Numbered from the stretch's first letter, positions 53,027 to 61,949 are shown. The stretch: 64,000 bases of DNA from Chloroflexota bacterium (GCA_902812455.1 CADDZH010000002.1:45157-109156); one strand, 5' to 3'. Made by a program: numbers and translations. The notes: generated by a model not told the origin, from the sequence alone.

Positions 53027-53124
53027 ATGTCATGCTGAGCGAGTGAGCCGCAGCCCTGAACGAAGTGAAGGGGAAGGATCTGTGTCGATCGGCACCGGAT
53101 GTTTCGCTTCGCTCAACATGACAT
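53027..53124. repeat. TGTCATGCTGAGCGA inverted-repeat element (family 2), copy 1
   Basis: A 98-base element with nearly matching inverted ends: ATGTCATGCTGAGCG at the left and CGCTCAACATGACAT at the right, 14 of 15 positions pairing. It lies between the nitrilase-family gene and the epimerase gene on the minus strand. The right end overlaps the epimerase coding end. It has the look of a small non-autonomous mobile or REP-type element. Confidence 0.8.
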
Positions 53125-54183
53125 GTGTTGCTGATCTTGATCGGTAAAGTTCAAAATCGGGCCCCTACGCTTACGGGCTGCAAGGCCAGGCCTGGCCTGC
53201 ACGTACCATTGTACACCTTCGGCTACACCGCGTGCAATATCAAATTGTGGCTCGTAACCAAGTTCGCTACGAGCGCGGCTAATAGAGAAGCATTGATCGC
53301 GGCCAAGCAGGGTTATGCCGTAGGTAGTGACAGGTGGAGGAGCGGCATTACGGCGACCCAGCGCCCGCCAGGTCAATTCAGCGGCACGCGCCCCCAGGTA
53401 GAGAGGCAGGTAGGGAAGGCGGCGCGAAATGTGCGGAACGCCCAGGCAATCAGCAGTAATGTTCAAATACTGAGCCTGAGTCACACGCTGATCGTTAACG
53501 ATGGTATAGGCCCTGCCTATGACCTCGCTGCCTGCATCTCCAGCTTTGATGAGGCCCTGCGCCACGTCGCGAACATAGACGAGAGGCACAATGTTTTTGC
53601 CAGAGCCAACGAAGAACGCTTTACCCGACTCAACGAGCGCAACAAAGCGGCCAAAGCTGGCGGTATCGCGCGGGCCGTATATCCAGCCGGGACGGACAAT
53701 AACGACGGGAGCGCCTTCGTCTTTCACGAGGTTGGCAATGAGCTTTTCTCCGGCGATCTTGGTACGGCTATATGGATTGTCCTCGGCATGAAATGGGGCG
53801 TCCTCGGTCACAATACCATGCAGGTGGTGTCCATAGACGGTGATGGAACTGGTATGCACGATACGCTCGACGCCAACATACATTGCAGCATGGATAAGAT
53901 CGGCCAGCCCCTGTACATTCGTTGCCCAGTAGATATCCTCTGGCCCCCATGGCCCTGTTTTTGCCGCGACGTTGTAGACGCGCTGCACACCCTGCACAGC
54001 ACGTTTCAGGGAGGCCGGGTCTGTCATATCGCCCTGGACGACCTCGACCCCTGGTATCTGCTGCAAACGGCTGGCATCTTCTACAGGGCGCACCATGGCA
54101 CGCACTTCGTCGCCGCGTTCAACGAGCATATCAACAAGGTGACCGCCGAGGAAACCGGCAGCCCCTGTTACAAGCACTTTCAT
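53113..54183 (-). CDS. NAD-dependent epimerase / 3-beta-hydroxysteroid-dehydrogenase-like SDR
   Basis: A 356-residue extended SDR. The NAD loop is VTGAAGFLGGHL (residues 5-16) and the catalytic Tyr-Lys pair is in NPYSRTKIAGEK, with the preceding Ser in HTSSITVYG. VRPGWIYGPRD is the usual downstream block. Substrates of the group include nucleotide sugars, sterols and dihydroflavonol-like compounds. The last three residues (M-S-C) and the TGA stop lie in the inverted end of the repeat element at 53027-53124, so the original C-terminus was probably changed by that insertion. TGAGGTG precedes the ATG. Confidence 0.88.
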   Translation of the reverse strand: MKVLVTGAAGFLGGHLVDMLVERGDEVRAMVRPVEDASRLQQIPGVEVVQGDMTDPASLKRAVQGVQRVYNVAAKTGPWGPEDIYWATNVQGLADLIHAAMYVGVERIVHTSSITVYGHHLHGIVTEDAPFHAEDNPYSRTKIAGEKLIANLVKDEGAPVVIVRPGWIYGPRDTASFGRFVALVESGKAFFVGSGKNIVPLVYVRDVAQGLIKAGDAGSEVIGRAYTIVNDQRVTQAQYLNITADCLGVPHISRRLPYLPLYLGARAAELTWRALGRRNAAPPPVTTYGITLLGRDQCFSISRARSELGYEPQFDIARGVAEGVQWYVQARPGLAARKRRGPILNFTDQDQQHMSC

Positions 54184-54254
54184 GAAAATGGCACCTCAGT
54201 CTGACGATAGCAGTATAATGGGCGTAATGAGATGAAGAAATTGATCGGAACATT

Positions 54255-54297
54255 TGTAGGGGCCGATTGATCGCGCCCAGCGCCGATTGATCGGCTT
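54255..54297 (+). repeat. GTAGGGGCCGAT palindromic repeat, copy 6
   Basis: A full copy (GTAGGGGCCGATTGATCG, CGCCCAG, CGCCGATTGATCGGC) between the MFS gene end and the epimerase gene start, both on the minus strand. Its orientation is the same as in the other five copies. Confidence 0.85.
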
Positions 54298-54402
54298 TGA
54301 CCTTGCCAGTCCATATCCTGCCTATCTTGCTATCATTCATCATTGCCCCTTTGCTTTTCTGTGATGAGTATATCAGGGGAGCGAGATGTTGGCAATGTTT
54401 CC

Positions 54403-55683
54403 TTACAATTCCACCGCTGTAATCTCCACATCCGTTGTAGTAGCTGTTGTGGACTGTTCTCTCCGTTTGCGGCTGGCATAGGCCAGAAGCGGGAGCACCG
54501 GCGAGAGGATGATGCTGGAAGCCACCAGGGCCGCTCGTAAGGAGAAGATGCTTCCAATAACGCCGACAGGTGGACCACCGGCAATCTGCCCTATCGCATC
54601 GATCTGGCCACGTAAGGAGATGATTGTTGCCCTGACCTTAGCATCCGTGTTCTGGGTCAGCCATGTTACGTACACCGGCTCGTTGACGCTGCGGAAGGTG
54701 ACAAAGCCCAGGTAGGCGACGACTGCGAGGAAGAAATTCCCTGCAAGCGCAAAGGCGAGCAATCCCACTACCATGATGGCATCTATGACAAACAGCACCC
54801 ATGTGACCATGCGCGGTTTGTTCAGATTGACTCGTCGCCGGATCGCTTCTGATGCAGCCAGCGTGAGCAGCATTCCTGCAACTCTGAAGATGCCGAACCA
54901 GATCACAGAGTCGAACTGCCAGAGCCTGGGAAACACAAAGTCTGCCAGGAAGTGCGCGGTAGAAAGGCGATCAAAGCCCTCGCTGTACATACCATAGAAC
55001 AGCGCGATCAAGAGAATGGTGATCAATACCGGGCGGCCCCGGACGACGTGCAAACCATTCTTGAAGGTATCACCCAACTGCCGCCAGGAGCGGGTTTCGC
55101 GCCTGGCAGCGGGCTGAAAGCCGTTTTCGGGCATGAAGAACAGGAGGAATACTGCCAGCAGAGAAGTCAGGCCGCCTCCGATGATAAGCGGCAGGTTGAG
55201 ACGATAGCTGGCAATGGCAACGCTCAGCACGGCGCCAAGCACTCCTCCCAGCAGGCCGATTTGTGTGCTGCGCATGAAGACGTGCCCGATACGTTCCACA
55301 CCGACCTCGTCAGCAATCCATGCCTGCTCCGCTCCATCGGTAAAGCTGGCTCCTATACCGAACAAGACCTCGCCGATCAGCACCGTAATAAAGCTGGGTA
55401 TTACGCCTGGCAGCGCAAAACCAATACCGGCCACAAAGGTTCCAAGAATTACCGACAGGCGCCGGCTATAGACATCGGCAAGCACGCCAGTCGGAACCTG
55501 GCAAATGAAGGCTGTCACTTCCAGAGTAGTCCCCGCCAGCACCAGTTGAAGCGGGCTGAGCCTGACAACCTCCACCTGGTAGACCATATCGATGGTCACA
55601 ACCAGCGCAAAAAAGAGGCTATTTGCTCCGGAGAAGATCAGGTATATTACATAGGCGCTGATCTTCTCTCTATAAGAATGCAT
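54403..55683 (-). CDS. Major facilitator superfamily transporter
   Basis: A 426-residue protein with about twelve membrane helices. LADVYSRRLSVILG (about 68-81) is the MFS loop 2-3 signature (G/A-x-x-x-D-R-x-x-R-R). A shorter equivalent appears in the second half, after a polar central loop around residues 195-215 (PENGFQPAARRETRSW). It is probably a drug or metabolite exporter of the DHA type; no substrate can be inferred. GGAAAGGATAAC precedes the ATG. The gene stands alone, with a repeat element between its end and the epimerase gene. Confidence 0.87.
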   Translation of the reverse strand: MHSYREKISAYVIYLIFSGANSLFFALVVTIDMVYQVEVVRLSPLQLVLAGTTLEVTAFICQVPTGVLADVYSRRLSVILGTFVAGIGFALPGVIPSFITVLIGEVLFGIGASFTDGAEQAWIADEVGVERIGHVFMRSTQIGLLGGVLGAVLSVAIASYRLNLPLIIGGGLTSLLAVFLLFFMPENGFQPAARRETRSWRQLGDTFKNGLHVVRGRPVLITILLIALFYGMYSEGFDRLSTAHFLADFVFPRLWQFDSVIWFGIFRVAGMLLTLAASEAIRRRVNLNKPRMVTWVLFVIDAIMVVGLLAFALAGNFFLAVVAYLGFVTFRSVNEPVYVTWLTQNTDAKVRATIISLRGQIDAIGQIAGGPPVGVIGSIFSLRAALVASSIILSPVLPLLAYASRKRREQSTTATTTDVEITAVEL

Positions 55684-55897
55684 AAGTTATCCTTTCCTGG
55701 AATGTGCATATGGCGGTTGGCCTGTGTTATGCAGCTACCGCCGTTAACAAAGGTCGAATACGGATAGGGATAACTTATGGCTAGCACCGGTACACCTCTC
55801 TTTTTTGATTAACAGACCGCTGACGGACGGGTTGAATGGCTACCCCTACAAGGGGGTCTATATATTTTACGCCAGCCGAGCGAATTTTAGTAGATTG

Positions 55898-57361
55898 TTA
55901 TCCTTTGATAACGATCACGGGTTTCAGGCGAGCAACGAGCTTAGACAGGCCTGCGTTGTGCACGACGTTCACGACCTGCTGAGCATCCTTGTAGGCCTGG
56001 GGAGCTTCTTCGGGGAGCAGGTTTTTGCTATGCACCCGGACAGTGATGCCTTTTGCCTCAAGCTGTGCCAGCAATTCCTTGCCGGTGATAGATTTCTTGG
56101 CGGCTGTGCGGCTCTGGCGGCGACCAGCACCGTGGCAGGTTGTGCCGAAACTCTGCTCGATCGAGCCAGGAGCGCCAACCAGCACAAACGAGTAACGGCC
56201 CATATCGCCTGGAATCAGCACAGGTTGCCCTACCGACCGGTACTTCTCTGGCACTCCTGGATAGTTGGCAGGGAAAGCACGAGTTGCGCCTTTGCGGTGA
56301 ACGCAGACCCGCTGCTGCTGCCCATTGATCTCGTACACCTCCATCTTCGCGATGTTGTGGCAGACATCATAGACGAGAGGCATGTCTTTGGGAGCAGCCT
56401 TACGCCCGAAGACGCTGGCAAAGGCCTGGCGCACACCATACATCAGGAGCTGGCGGTTGGCCCAGGCAAAGTTGGCACCGCAGGCCATGGCTGCAAGATA
56501 ACGCTTGCCCAGGTCTGATTGCAAGGGCAGGCACGCAAGCTGGCGATCCACAAGATGGAAACCGAAGGCAGCCTGCTTCGACTCTGCCAGCTTTATGTAG
56601 TCTTCCGCAATCTGGTGGCCGAACCCGCGAGAGCCGCAGTGGATGGTGACGACGATCTGGCCACGCTGGCCGATTCCCAAAGCGTTGGCGGCCTCGGCGT
56701 CGTAGATATGATCGACCTGCTGCACCTCACAGAAGTGATTGCCGGAGCCCAGGCTGCCAAGCTGCTTCATTCCACGCTGCATGGCAGTCTGAGAAACTGC
56801 ACCGGGATCGGCGCCTGCCAGGCAACCATGTTCCTCGGTGGCTTCCAGGTCTTCGGGGAAGCCGTAGCCCTCTTCAATAGCCCAGGCAGAGCCGCGCACC
56901 ATCACGGCACGCAAATCGCTGGGGCTCAGATCACGCATACCAGCTCCTCCAACGCCGGAAGGCAGGTTGTGAAAGAGCACATCGGCGAGCTTATCAACTT
57001 TGGCACGAATCTGATCATGCAGGAGATCGGTTGCCAGCAAGCGCACGCCACAGTTGATATCAAAGCCGATGCCGCCTGGAGAAACAACACCATCCTCGGC
57101 ATGGGTTGCGGCAACGCCTCCTACCGGGAAGCCATAGCCCCAATGGATATCGGGCATGGCGAGCGAGTACCCTACAACACCCGGCAGTGTGGCAACGTTC
57201 GCTACCTGGTAGAGCGAATTATCTTCTTTGATCTGCTCGATCAGTTCATCGTTAGCATAGACAATTCCCGGCACATGCATCTCCGGCCTGAAGTGCGGGG
57301 GGATGCGCCAGCGATTCTGGTCGATGCGCTCCAATGGTATTTTTTCTTTTGTATTGCTCAT
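55898..57361 (-). CDS. rtcB: RNA 3'-phosphate/5'-hydroxyl ligase RtcB
   Basis: A 487-residue RNA ligase. GGIGFDINCGVRLL carries the metal-binding Cys, SGNHFCEVQQVD and CGSRGFGHQ further ligands, and TCHGAGRRQSR the His that forms the covalent guanylate intermediate. RtcB joins 2',3'-cyclic phosphate and 5'-OH RNA ends in tRNA splicing or RNA repair, using GTP and manganese. TAGGAGGTTTTCC is a strong ribosome site before ATG 57361. Its activator archease is encoded upstream on the same strand, although a repeat element now separates the two. Confidence 0.95.
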   Translation of the reverse strand: MSNTKEKIPLERIDQNRWRIPPHFRPEMHVPGIVYANDELIEQIKEDNSLYQVANVATLPGVVGYSLAMPDIHWGYGFPVGGVAATHAEDGVVSPGGIGFDINCGVRLLATDLLHDQIRAKVDKLADVLFHNLPSGVGGAGMRDLSPSDLRAVMVRGSAWAIEEGYGFPEDLEATEEHGCLAGADPGAVSQTAMQRGMKQLGSLGSGNHFCEVQQVDHIYDAEAANALGIGQRGQIVVTIHCGSRGFGHQIAEDYIKLAESKQAAFGFHLVDRQLACLPLQSDLGKRYLAAMACGANFAWANRQLLMYGVRQAFASVFGRKAAPKDMPLVYDVCHNIAKMEVYEINGQQQRVCVHRKGATRAFPANYPGVPEKYRSVGQPVLIPGDMGRYSFVLVGAPGSIEQSFGTTCHGAGRRQSRTAAKKSITGKELLAQLEAKGITVRVHSKNLLPEEAPQAYKDAQQVVNVVHNAGLSKLVARLKPVIVIKG

Positions 57362-57413
57362 ATGGAAAACCTCCTACTATCAAACGTCGTAGGGTTTCAA
57401 AAGGTGGCACCTC

Positions 57414-57580
57414 CATGTCATGCTGAGCGAAGGGGAAGCATCTGATGCCCATCGAACGAGATCCTTCGCGGAGTTTCCCCTGAGCGAAGCGAATGGGCTC
57501 AGGATGACATTGTTTCGGCTCAGGTCAGGGATGGCCACGACGTGGCGAAGCCCTGAACCTACAGCATGACATGTCATGCT
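57414..57580. repeat. TGTCATGCTGAGCGA inverted-repeat elements (family 2), compound copy
   Basis: A compound of at least two related units. 57414-57511 runs from CATGTCATGCTGAGCGAAG to CAGGATGACATTG and has internal GGGGAA/TTCCCC and GAGCGAAGCGAA segments. 57512-57580 ends in the perfect 18-base palindrome AGCATGACATGTCATGCT (57563-57580), which looks like two element ends placed back to back. The compound lies between archease and rtcB. Archease's own TAG stop begins two bases beyond it. Confidence 0.75.
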
Positions 57581-57582
57581 GG

Positions 57583-58008
57583 CTAGATGTCGAAGATGAT
57601 GCTGGCTTTATAGCCCTCACTCGTGCGCTCTATAGCGGCTTGATGCCAGGTTACGGCTTTGATAGCGCTGCTCAGCTCATGACGGTGAGCATCATACGGC
57701 TCGCCGGAAGCCCGGCCCTTCACATGTGTTTCTGTGATGGTCTCGATCGCAAACTCACGGAAGAGCAGGTATTCGGTATCGAACAGGACAACCAGTTGGC
57801 TGAGCCAGGCAATAAGTAATGAAATTTCATCATGGCCATCCGCTACAATCTCGCGGCTGGTCTCTATCCTGATTTGCTCCAGCGGCACCATTAGACTTTC
57901 CATCCCCTGCGCGGCATGGATGAAAAGCTCTGCTAAGGTGCTGCCGTAGGCGTGCAGGCCAACGTCAGCGGTATGTTCGAATACTTCATAAGGTTTTGGC
58001 ATCTTCAT
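57583..58008 (-). CDS. Archease (RtcB activator)
   Basis: A 141-residue protein with the archease N-terminus YEVFEHTADVGLHAYGSTLAELF, whose Asp binds calcium or another metal. ETHVKGRASGEPYDAHRHELSSAIKAVTWH lies in the second half and DI at the extreme C-terminus. Archease speeds up RtcB guanylation and allows multiple turnovers. The gene lies 15 bases after the cystathionine beta-synthase gene and upstream of rtcB, so the functional pair is kept despite the repeat insertion between them. Its ribosome site (TAGGTG) is moderate. Confidence 0.92.
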   Translation of the reverse strand: MKMPKPYEVFEHTADVGLHAYGSTLAELFIHAAQGMESLMVPLEQIRIETSREIVADGHDEISLLIAWLSQLVVLFDTEYLLFREFAIETITETHVKGRASGEPYDAHRHELSSAIKAVTWHQAAIERTSEGYKASIIFDI

Positions 58009-58023
58009 GATTGCACACCTACA

Positions 58024-59436
58024 TTACTGGCTACGGTTGTGGGCCCAGAAATCAAGCAGATCGCTCTTGGTGACAATTCCTTCCAGGCTCTGGCCTCGCA
58101 TGACAGCCACAGCCGACTGCCCGGTGCTGAAGAGCGTATAGGCTTCCTGGGCAGGAGCATCAGCCTCAAGTTCCGGGAACGGCGGGCCTTGCAAATCACG
58201 AACTACACTTGAGGTTAAAGGCTCGCCGCTGGCAAAATGGCGCAGCAAGAGATTTTCCGTGAGGCTGCCTACCATACGCCCACGCTCCATCACAGGCATC
58301 TGGCTGATGCCATAGCGGCGCAGCAGTTCAACAGCCTCAGCAATAGAATCGCTGGGACTCACGCTGACGACAAGAGGCATTGTGCGTATACGGCTACGGC
58401 GGTAGGTCAGGATATCCGCGAGCGTAGGCTCAACGGTCTCAGCCTGGACGAGCATATCATTCTCGCGCATCCACGTGTCGTTGAATTGCTTGCTCAGGTA
58501 GCCGCGCCCGGTATCAGGGAAGAGGACGACCACCACATCGTTGGGTGTCAGGCGGCGCGAGTAGACAAGAGCAGCAGCCAGAGCTGTGCCTGAAGAGCCA
58601 CCCGCAAGAATGCCTTCCTCGCGCGCTAACCGGCGAGCCCAGTAGAATGAGGTGCGATCATCGATGCGAATGATTTCATCTATGACCGAGGGATCGTAGT
58701 TGCGGGGAAAAACTTCCATGCCGATGCCCTCAACTTTGTACGGTTTGGGTATGTCGCCCGAAAAGACGGAGCCGGGAGGATCTGCCCCAATGACTTTGAC
58801 ATCTGGATTTTGCTCTTTGAGATAGCGGGCCGTGCCTGAGATAGTGCCGCCGGTACCGATGCCAGCAACAAAGGCGGTGATGCGCCCGGCGGTAGCCTGC
58901 CAGATCTCAGGGCCGGTCGTCGCGTAATGGGCCGCTGGATTGGCCGGGTTGGAGTATTGATCTGGACAATATGCACCAGGTATCTCTTCAGCGAGCCGGT
59001 GAGCTACGTTTTTGTAGTGTTCTGGCGAATCGTGAGAGACATTGCTGGGGCAGATCACGACTTCGGCGCCATAGGCCCGCAAGAGGCTGCGTTTCTCCTC
59101 GCTCACTTTGTCGGTCATGACGAAGATACAATGATAGCCTTTAATAGCAGCCGCAATAGCCAGCCCATGACCAGTATTGCCGCTGGTTGGCTCAACGATG
59201 GTGCCACCAGGGCGCAGCAGGCCACGCTTTTCACAATATTCGATCATGGCGGGGCCAATACGGTCTTTGACACTGCCGCCAGGATTGAACATTTCCATTT
59301 TTGCTAATACCAATGGAGGAACATTGCTGGCCACCCGGTTGAGGCGCAAAAGAGGCGTATTGCCGATAAGGTCGAGGATGGAGGCATCGTAATGCATCTC
59401 ACCCATTGAAGGTTCTATTTGCTCGCTCATAGCCAT
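58024..59436 (-). CDS. Cystathionine beta-synthase / cysteine synthase with C-terminal CBS domains
   Basis: A 470-residue PLP enzyme. LIGNTPLLRLNRV opens the fold, K57 in GGSVKDRIGPAM is the Schiff-base lysine, and PTSGNTGHGLAIAAA is the substrate loop. GIGTGGTISGTARYLK binds the PLP phosphate. After about residue 330 two CBS domains follow (SPSDSIAEAVELLRRYGISQMPV and QEAYTLFSTGQSAVAVM), which usually sense adenosyl ligands. It makes cystathionine from serine and homocysteine, or cysteine from an activated serine; the two cannot be separated here. It is the first gene of the run leading to archease and rtcB. ATG at 59436 or 59430 is possible. Confidence 0.92.
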   Translation of the reverse strand: MAMSEQIEPSMGEMHYDASILDLIGNTPLLRLNRVASNVPPLVLAKMEMFNPGGSVKDRIGPAMIEYCEKRGLLRPGGTIVEPTSGNTGHGLAIAAAIKGYHCIFVMTDKVSEEKRSLLRAYGAEVVICPSNVSHDSPEHYKNVAHRLAEEIPGAYCPDQYSNPANPAAHYATTGPEIWQATAGRITAFVAGIGTGGTISGTARYLKEQNPDVKVIGADPPGSVFSGDIPKPYKVEGIGMEVFPRNYDPSVIDEIIRIDDRTSFYWARRLAREEGILAGGSSGTALAAALVYSRRLTPNDVVVVLFPDTGRGYLSKQFNDTWMRENDMLVQAETVEPTLADILTYRRSRIRTMPLVVSVSPSDSIAEAVELLRRYGISQMPVMERGRMVGSLTENLLLRHFASGEPLTSSVVRDLQGPPFPELEADAPAQEAYTLFSTGQSAVAVMRGQSLEGIVTKSDLLDFWAHNRSQ

Positions 59437-59518
59437 TCTCTTTGATCTATCCCTTTTGGAGGCTACATTGCCTAAAGAGATTCGCTATTATCAAACTTGT
59501 TTTAGGGAGTGAATATCT

Positions 59519-59590
59519 GGGTCCCCTACACACTGTCCCCCGGACAGTGTTCCCCAAACCCCTGCAAAGGGTTGTCGCCCTCTGCACTCC
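59519..59590 (-). repeat. GC-rich hairpin repeat (family 3), copy 2, inverted
   Basis: An inverted version of the element at 48595, reading TGGGTCCCCTACACACTGTC on the plus strand. The CTGTCC-x-GGACAG part is well kept, whereas the GCAGGGGGC stem of copy 1 is degraded (CTGCAAAGGGTTG). It lies upstream of the cystathionine synthase gene, between it and the kinase gene end. Confidence 0.78.
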
Positions 59591-59654
59591 TGCTAGTCAG
59601 TATAGCACATATAATACTATTCTAATGAAGAGGAGACAATGATAGACTGGCTTG

Positions 59655-61949
59655 TTAGGTGCCAGGCTGTACGACGATCCGGATCTGGTCTGTTGATGTG
59701 GGGAGGTGATCGGCGCCAAAAGGCAGGTGAATTTGCACTGCAGCCACACCTGTTTGCTGGCTCAGAAAAGCGAGAGCAGCTTCTGATGTTGCTCCTTTGA
59801 TGGTTTGCCGCCACTGGTTTATCTGGCCAGAGGTAAACGAATAGACCCAGGCGCCATGAGCAGTCACACTCAAATACGCTACACCATTTTTCCCCTGCTG
59901 TACCAGGCGAGGAACATCTATTGAAGGAAGCCCATGAGGTTGATAGCTGCTGCCCAGGGTCTGGGTAGCCTCAGAGCTGAGTAATTGAGCAACAAGTTGA
60001 TCGAGCAAATTGTGGTTATAGGCAATACCTGTGGCAGTTACCTGCACCTGCACAGTCACCTGACTTGCCTGTGCACCTGCATGATTATTCGACGAGATGG
60101 CAGTTGAATAATTGGGGAGGGCAACCAGCACTTCGCCAGTATGAAGCTGTTTCAAGAGCTGGATCAGGGCGCTTTGCTGGAGCCTGGAGCGCAAGGCATT
60201 GCTGGCTCTATCCAGGTCAGCCTGGGTTACTACCGGCACGGTACGAGCATCGGTGCCGCCGCTAAAGGCGCCGGGATTGCTTACGAGCAGGCTGTTACAG
60301 CATTTTGTCATAATGCCATCAGCAGGAATATTTCCTGCCGAGCCAGCAAAGACGGCAATAGCAGGGGCAGAAGCTACTCCATTCTGCCCATCCTGGCGGC
60401 GCGGCACAGTCACAGCCTGGGTTGTCTGCACCTGCACGCCAGATAACGAAGTAAATACATGCCCGGCGGCAACATAAACAGGAGTATTAGCGCTGTTGGC
60501 GAAAAGGAGACTTCCCGTGGCCTGGGTTCCTGCCAGAGTGGAGCTGCCCGTTGCCTGGGTAGTGGTACTGCCTGTAACCGTTTGAGAGACAAAACGAGCG
60601 GGAATAACGCGGGTTGCCAGATTGAGATTCGCGGTCTTGACCGAAGCTGTAACCAGGTAGGTGTCCTCAACTGTTTTGCTTTGCGCTGTAATGGTAATGG
60701 TTGCTGTGGGATCGGCGCCAAGTAAGGGAACTCCAACAGGGAAAAAACTCAGGCCAAGCGCTCTGGATGCCACAAGCAAAGCCAGCAGCAGGAGAGGAAC
60801 AAGCGCTATGGCTGCTACCGGCAAGGTAGAGCGCTTCCGCTTGTGCCTGCCGGGTATGGAATCTGTGAGACGATGCGGTTTGTAGCGTACAGTATCGGTG
60901 GTACGCCGTCTTCTCTGCGGGGGCGGAAGGGCAACCGCCTGTTTTACCCGGCGTGGCGCTCCTTCTAATGGCAGCTCCTCTATGTCGGTTACCGGCATAG
61001 CAGGCTCTGGTGGTAGTAATGGCGCCGAAGGCGAATGTACCGGTTCGTGTGCTGGCTCGTCCTCTATGGCTTCTTCAACGTCCTCGATGGTGATACCTGG
61101 CTCCTGGAGCGCTGCCAGGAAGGCAGCACGTAAGGCAGCTACGCTATCATAGCGATCCTCTGGGTGCTTGGCCATAGCAGTGCGTATAACCCTATCTAAA
61201 CTCGTGGGGATCGAGGCATTTATGGCAGAAGCAGATGGGATGGGCGCCTGGAGATGCATCTGGATAATACGTATCTCGTCAGGATCATCATACGGGAGCT
61301 CGCCGGTGAGCATCTGGTAAAGCAGGACGCCGAGAGCATAGATATCGGTCAGGGGAGTAACAATGCCTCGCGTCTGTTCGGGAGCCATGTAGTGCGGGGT
61401 TCCTGGAACCTGGTCGAGAGGAATGGGTTCGCCTGCCTGCTCAAGCGATGCTTGTCGCGCGGTGCGTACAAGGCCGAAATCGGCCAGGTAGGCATAGGGC
61501 GCCCCACTACGGCGCTGCTCCAGCAAGACATTGGAGGACTTGATATCGCGGTGAATCAGGCCTTCATCGTGGGCATACTCGATAGCATCGAGCAATTGCT
61601 GGTAGATGGCAGCCACTTCGTGCAGGTCTGGCAGGCCCCGGCGTAAGTAGCTGGTCAGTGTTCCGCCATCAATAAAGGGCATCACCAGGTAGAGCACCCC
61701 CTGCTCATCACCGAACTCGATGAGAGGCAGAATGTGAGGATGATGCAAGCGGGCGATGGTGCGTGCCTCGCGGGCAAAACGGCGGCGCATATCGGGATCG
61801 GCGGCATAGTCGCCAAGGATGACTTTGATGGCTACGCGGCGCCCAAAGGCTGTGCGCTGCCTTCCCTCATAGACAGCTCCCATACCCCCGGTGCGAATGC
61901 GCCGGATGACATCATAGTTGCCGAGTTGCCTGCCTTCCAGAGACAGCAT
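59655..61949 (-). CDS. Receptor-type Ser/Thr protein kinase (PknB family) with large ectodomain
   Basis: A 764-residue membrane kinase. The kinase domain (about 12-275) has RTGGMGAVYEG, K42 (VAIK), HRDIKSSN (D135) and DFG (D157), with APEQTRG after the activation loop. A Pro-rich, basic juxtamembrane stretch (about 290-370) precedes one membrane helix (VAAIALVPLLLLALLVASRALG). The remaining 350 residues are outside: a baseplate-J-like/beta-rich region with TGSLLFAN, AGHVFTS and TKCCNSLLVSN. The sister gene upstream encodes a protein with the same kind of ectodomain. Such kinases phosphorylate cytoplasmic regulators in response to envelope cues. The ATG follows AAAGGATAAAC. Confidence 0.9.
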   Translation of the reverse strand: MLSLEGRQLGNYDVIRRIRTGGMGAVYEGRQRTAFGRRVAIKVILGDYAADPDMRRRFAREARTIARLHHPHILPLIEFGDEQGVLYLVMPFIDGGTLTSYLRRGLPDLHEVAAIYQQLLDAIEYAHDEGLIHRDIKSSNVLLEQRRSGAPYAYLADFGLVRTARQASLEQAGEPIPLDQVPGTPHYMAPEQTRGIVTPLTDIYALGVLLYQMLTGELPYDDPDEIRIIQMHLQAPIPSASAINASIPTSLDRVIRTAMAKHPEDRYDSVAALRAAFLAALQEPGITIEDVEEAIEDEPAHEPVHSPSAPLLPPEPAMPVTDIEELPLEGAPRRVKQAVALPPPQRRRRTTDTVRYKPHRLTDSIPGRHKRKRSTLPVAAIALVPLLLLALLVASRALGLSFFPVGVPLLGADPTATITITAQSKTVEDTYLVTASVKTANLNLATRVIPARFVSQTVTGSTTTQATGSSTLAGTQATGSLLFANSANTPVYVAAGHVFTSLSGVQVQTTQAVTVPRRQDGQNGVASAPAIAVFAGSAGNIPADGIMTKCCNSLLVSNPGAFSGGTDARTVPVVTQADLDRASNALRSRLQQSALIQLLKQLHTGEVLVALPNYSTAISSNNHAGAQASQVTVQVQVTATGIAYNHNLLDQLVAQLLSSEATQTLGSSYQPHGLPSIDVPRLVQQGKNGVAYLSVTAHGAWVYSFTSGQINQWRQTIKGATSEAALAFLSQQTGVAAVQIHLPFGADHLPTSTDQIRIVVQPGT

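Noticed and set aside
53125..54204. Plus-strand open frame of 359 codons opposite the SDR epimerase
   Set aside because: Antisense to a gene with an intact NAD loop and Tyr-Lys pair; no independent support.
56519..57445. Plus-strand open frame of 308 codons opposite rtcB
   Set aside because: RtcB motifs are all on the minus strand, and the plus frame ends in a repeat element.
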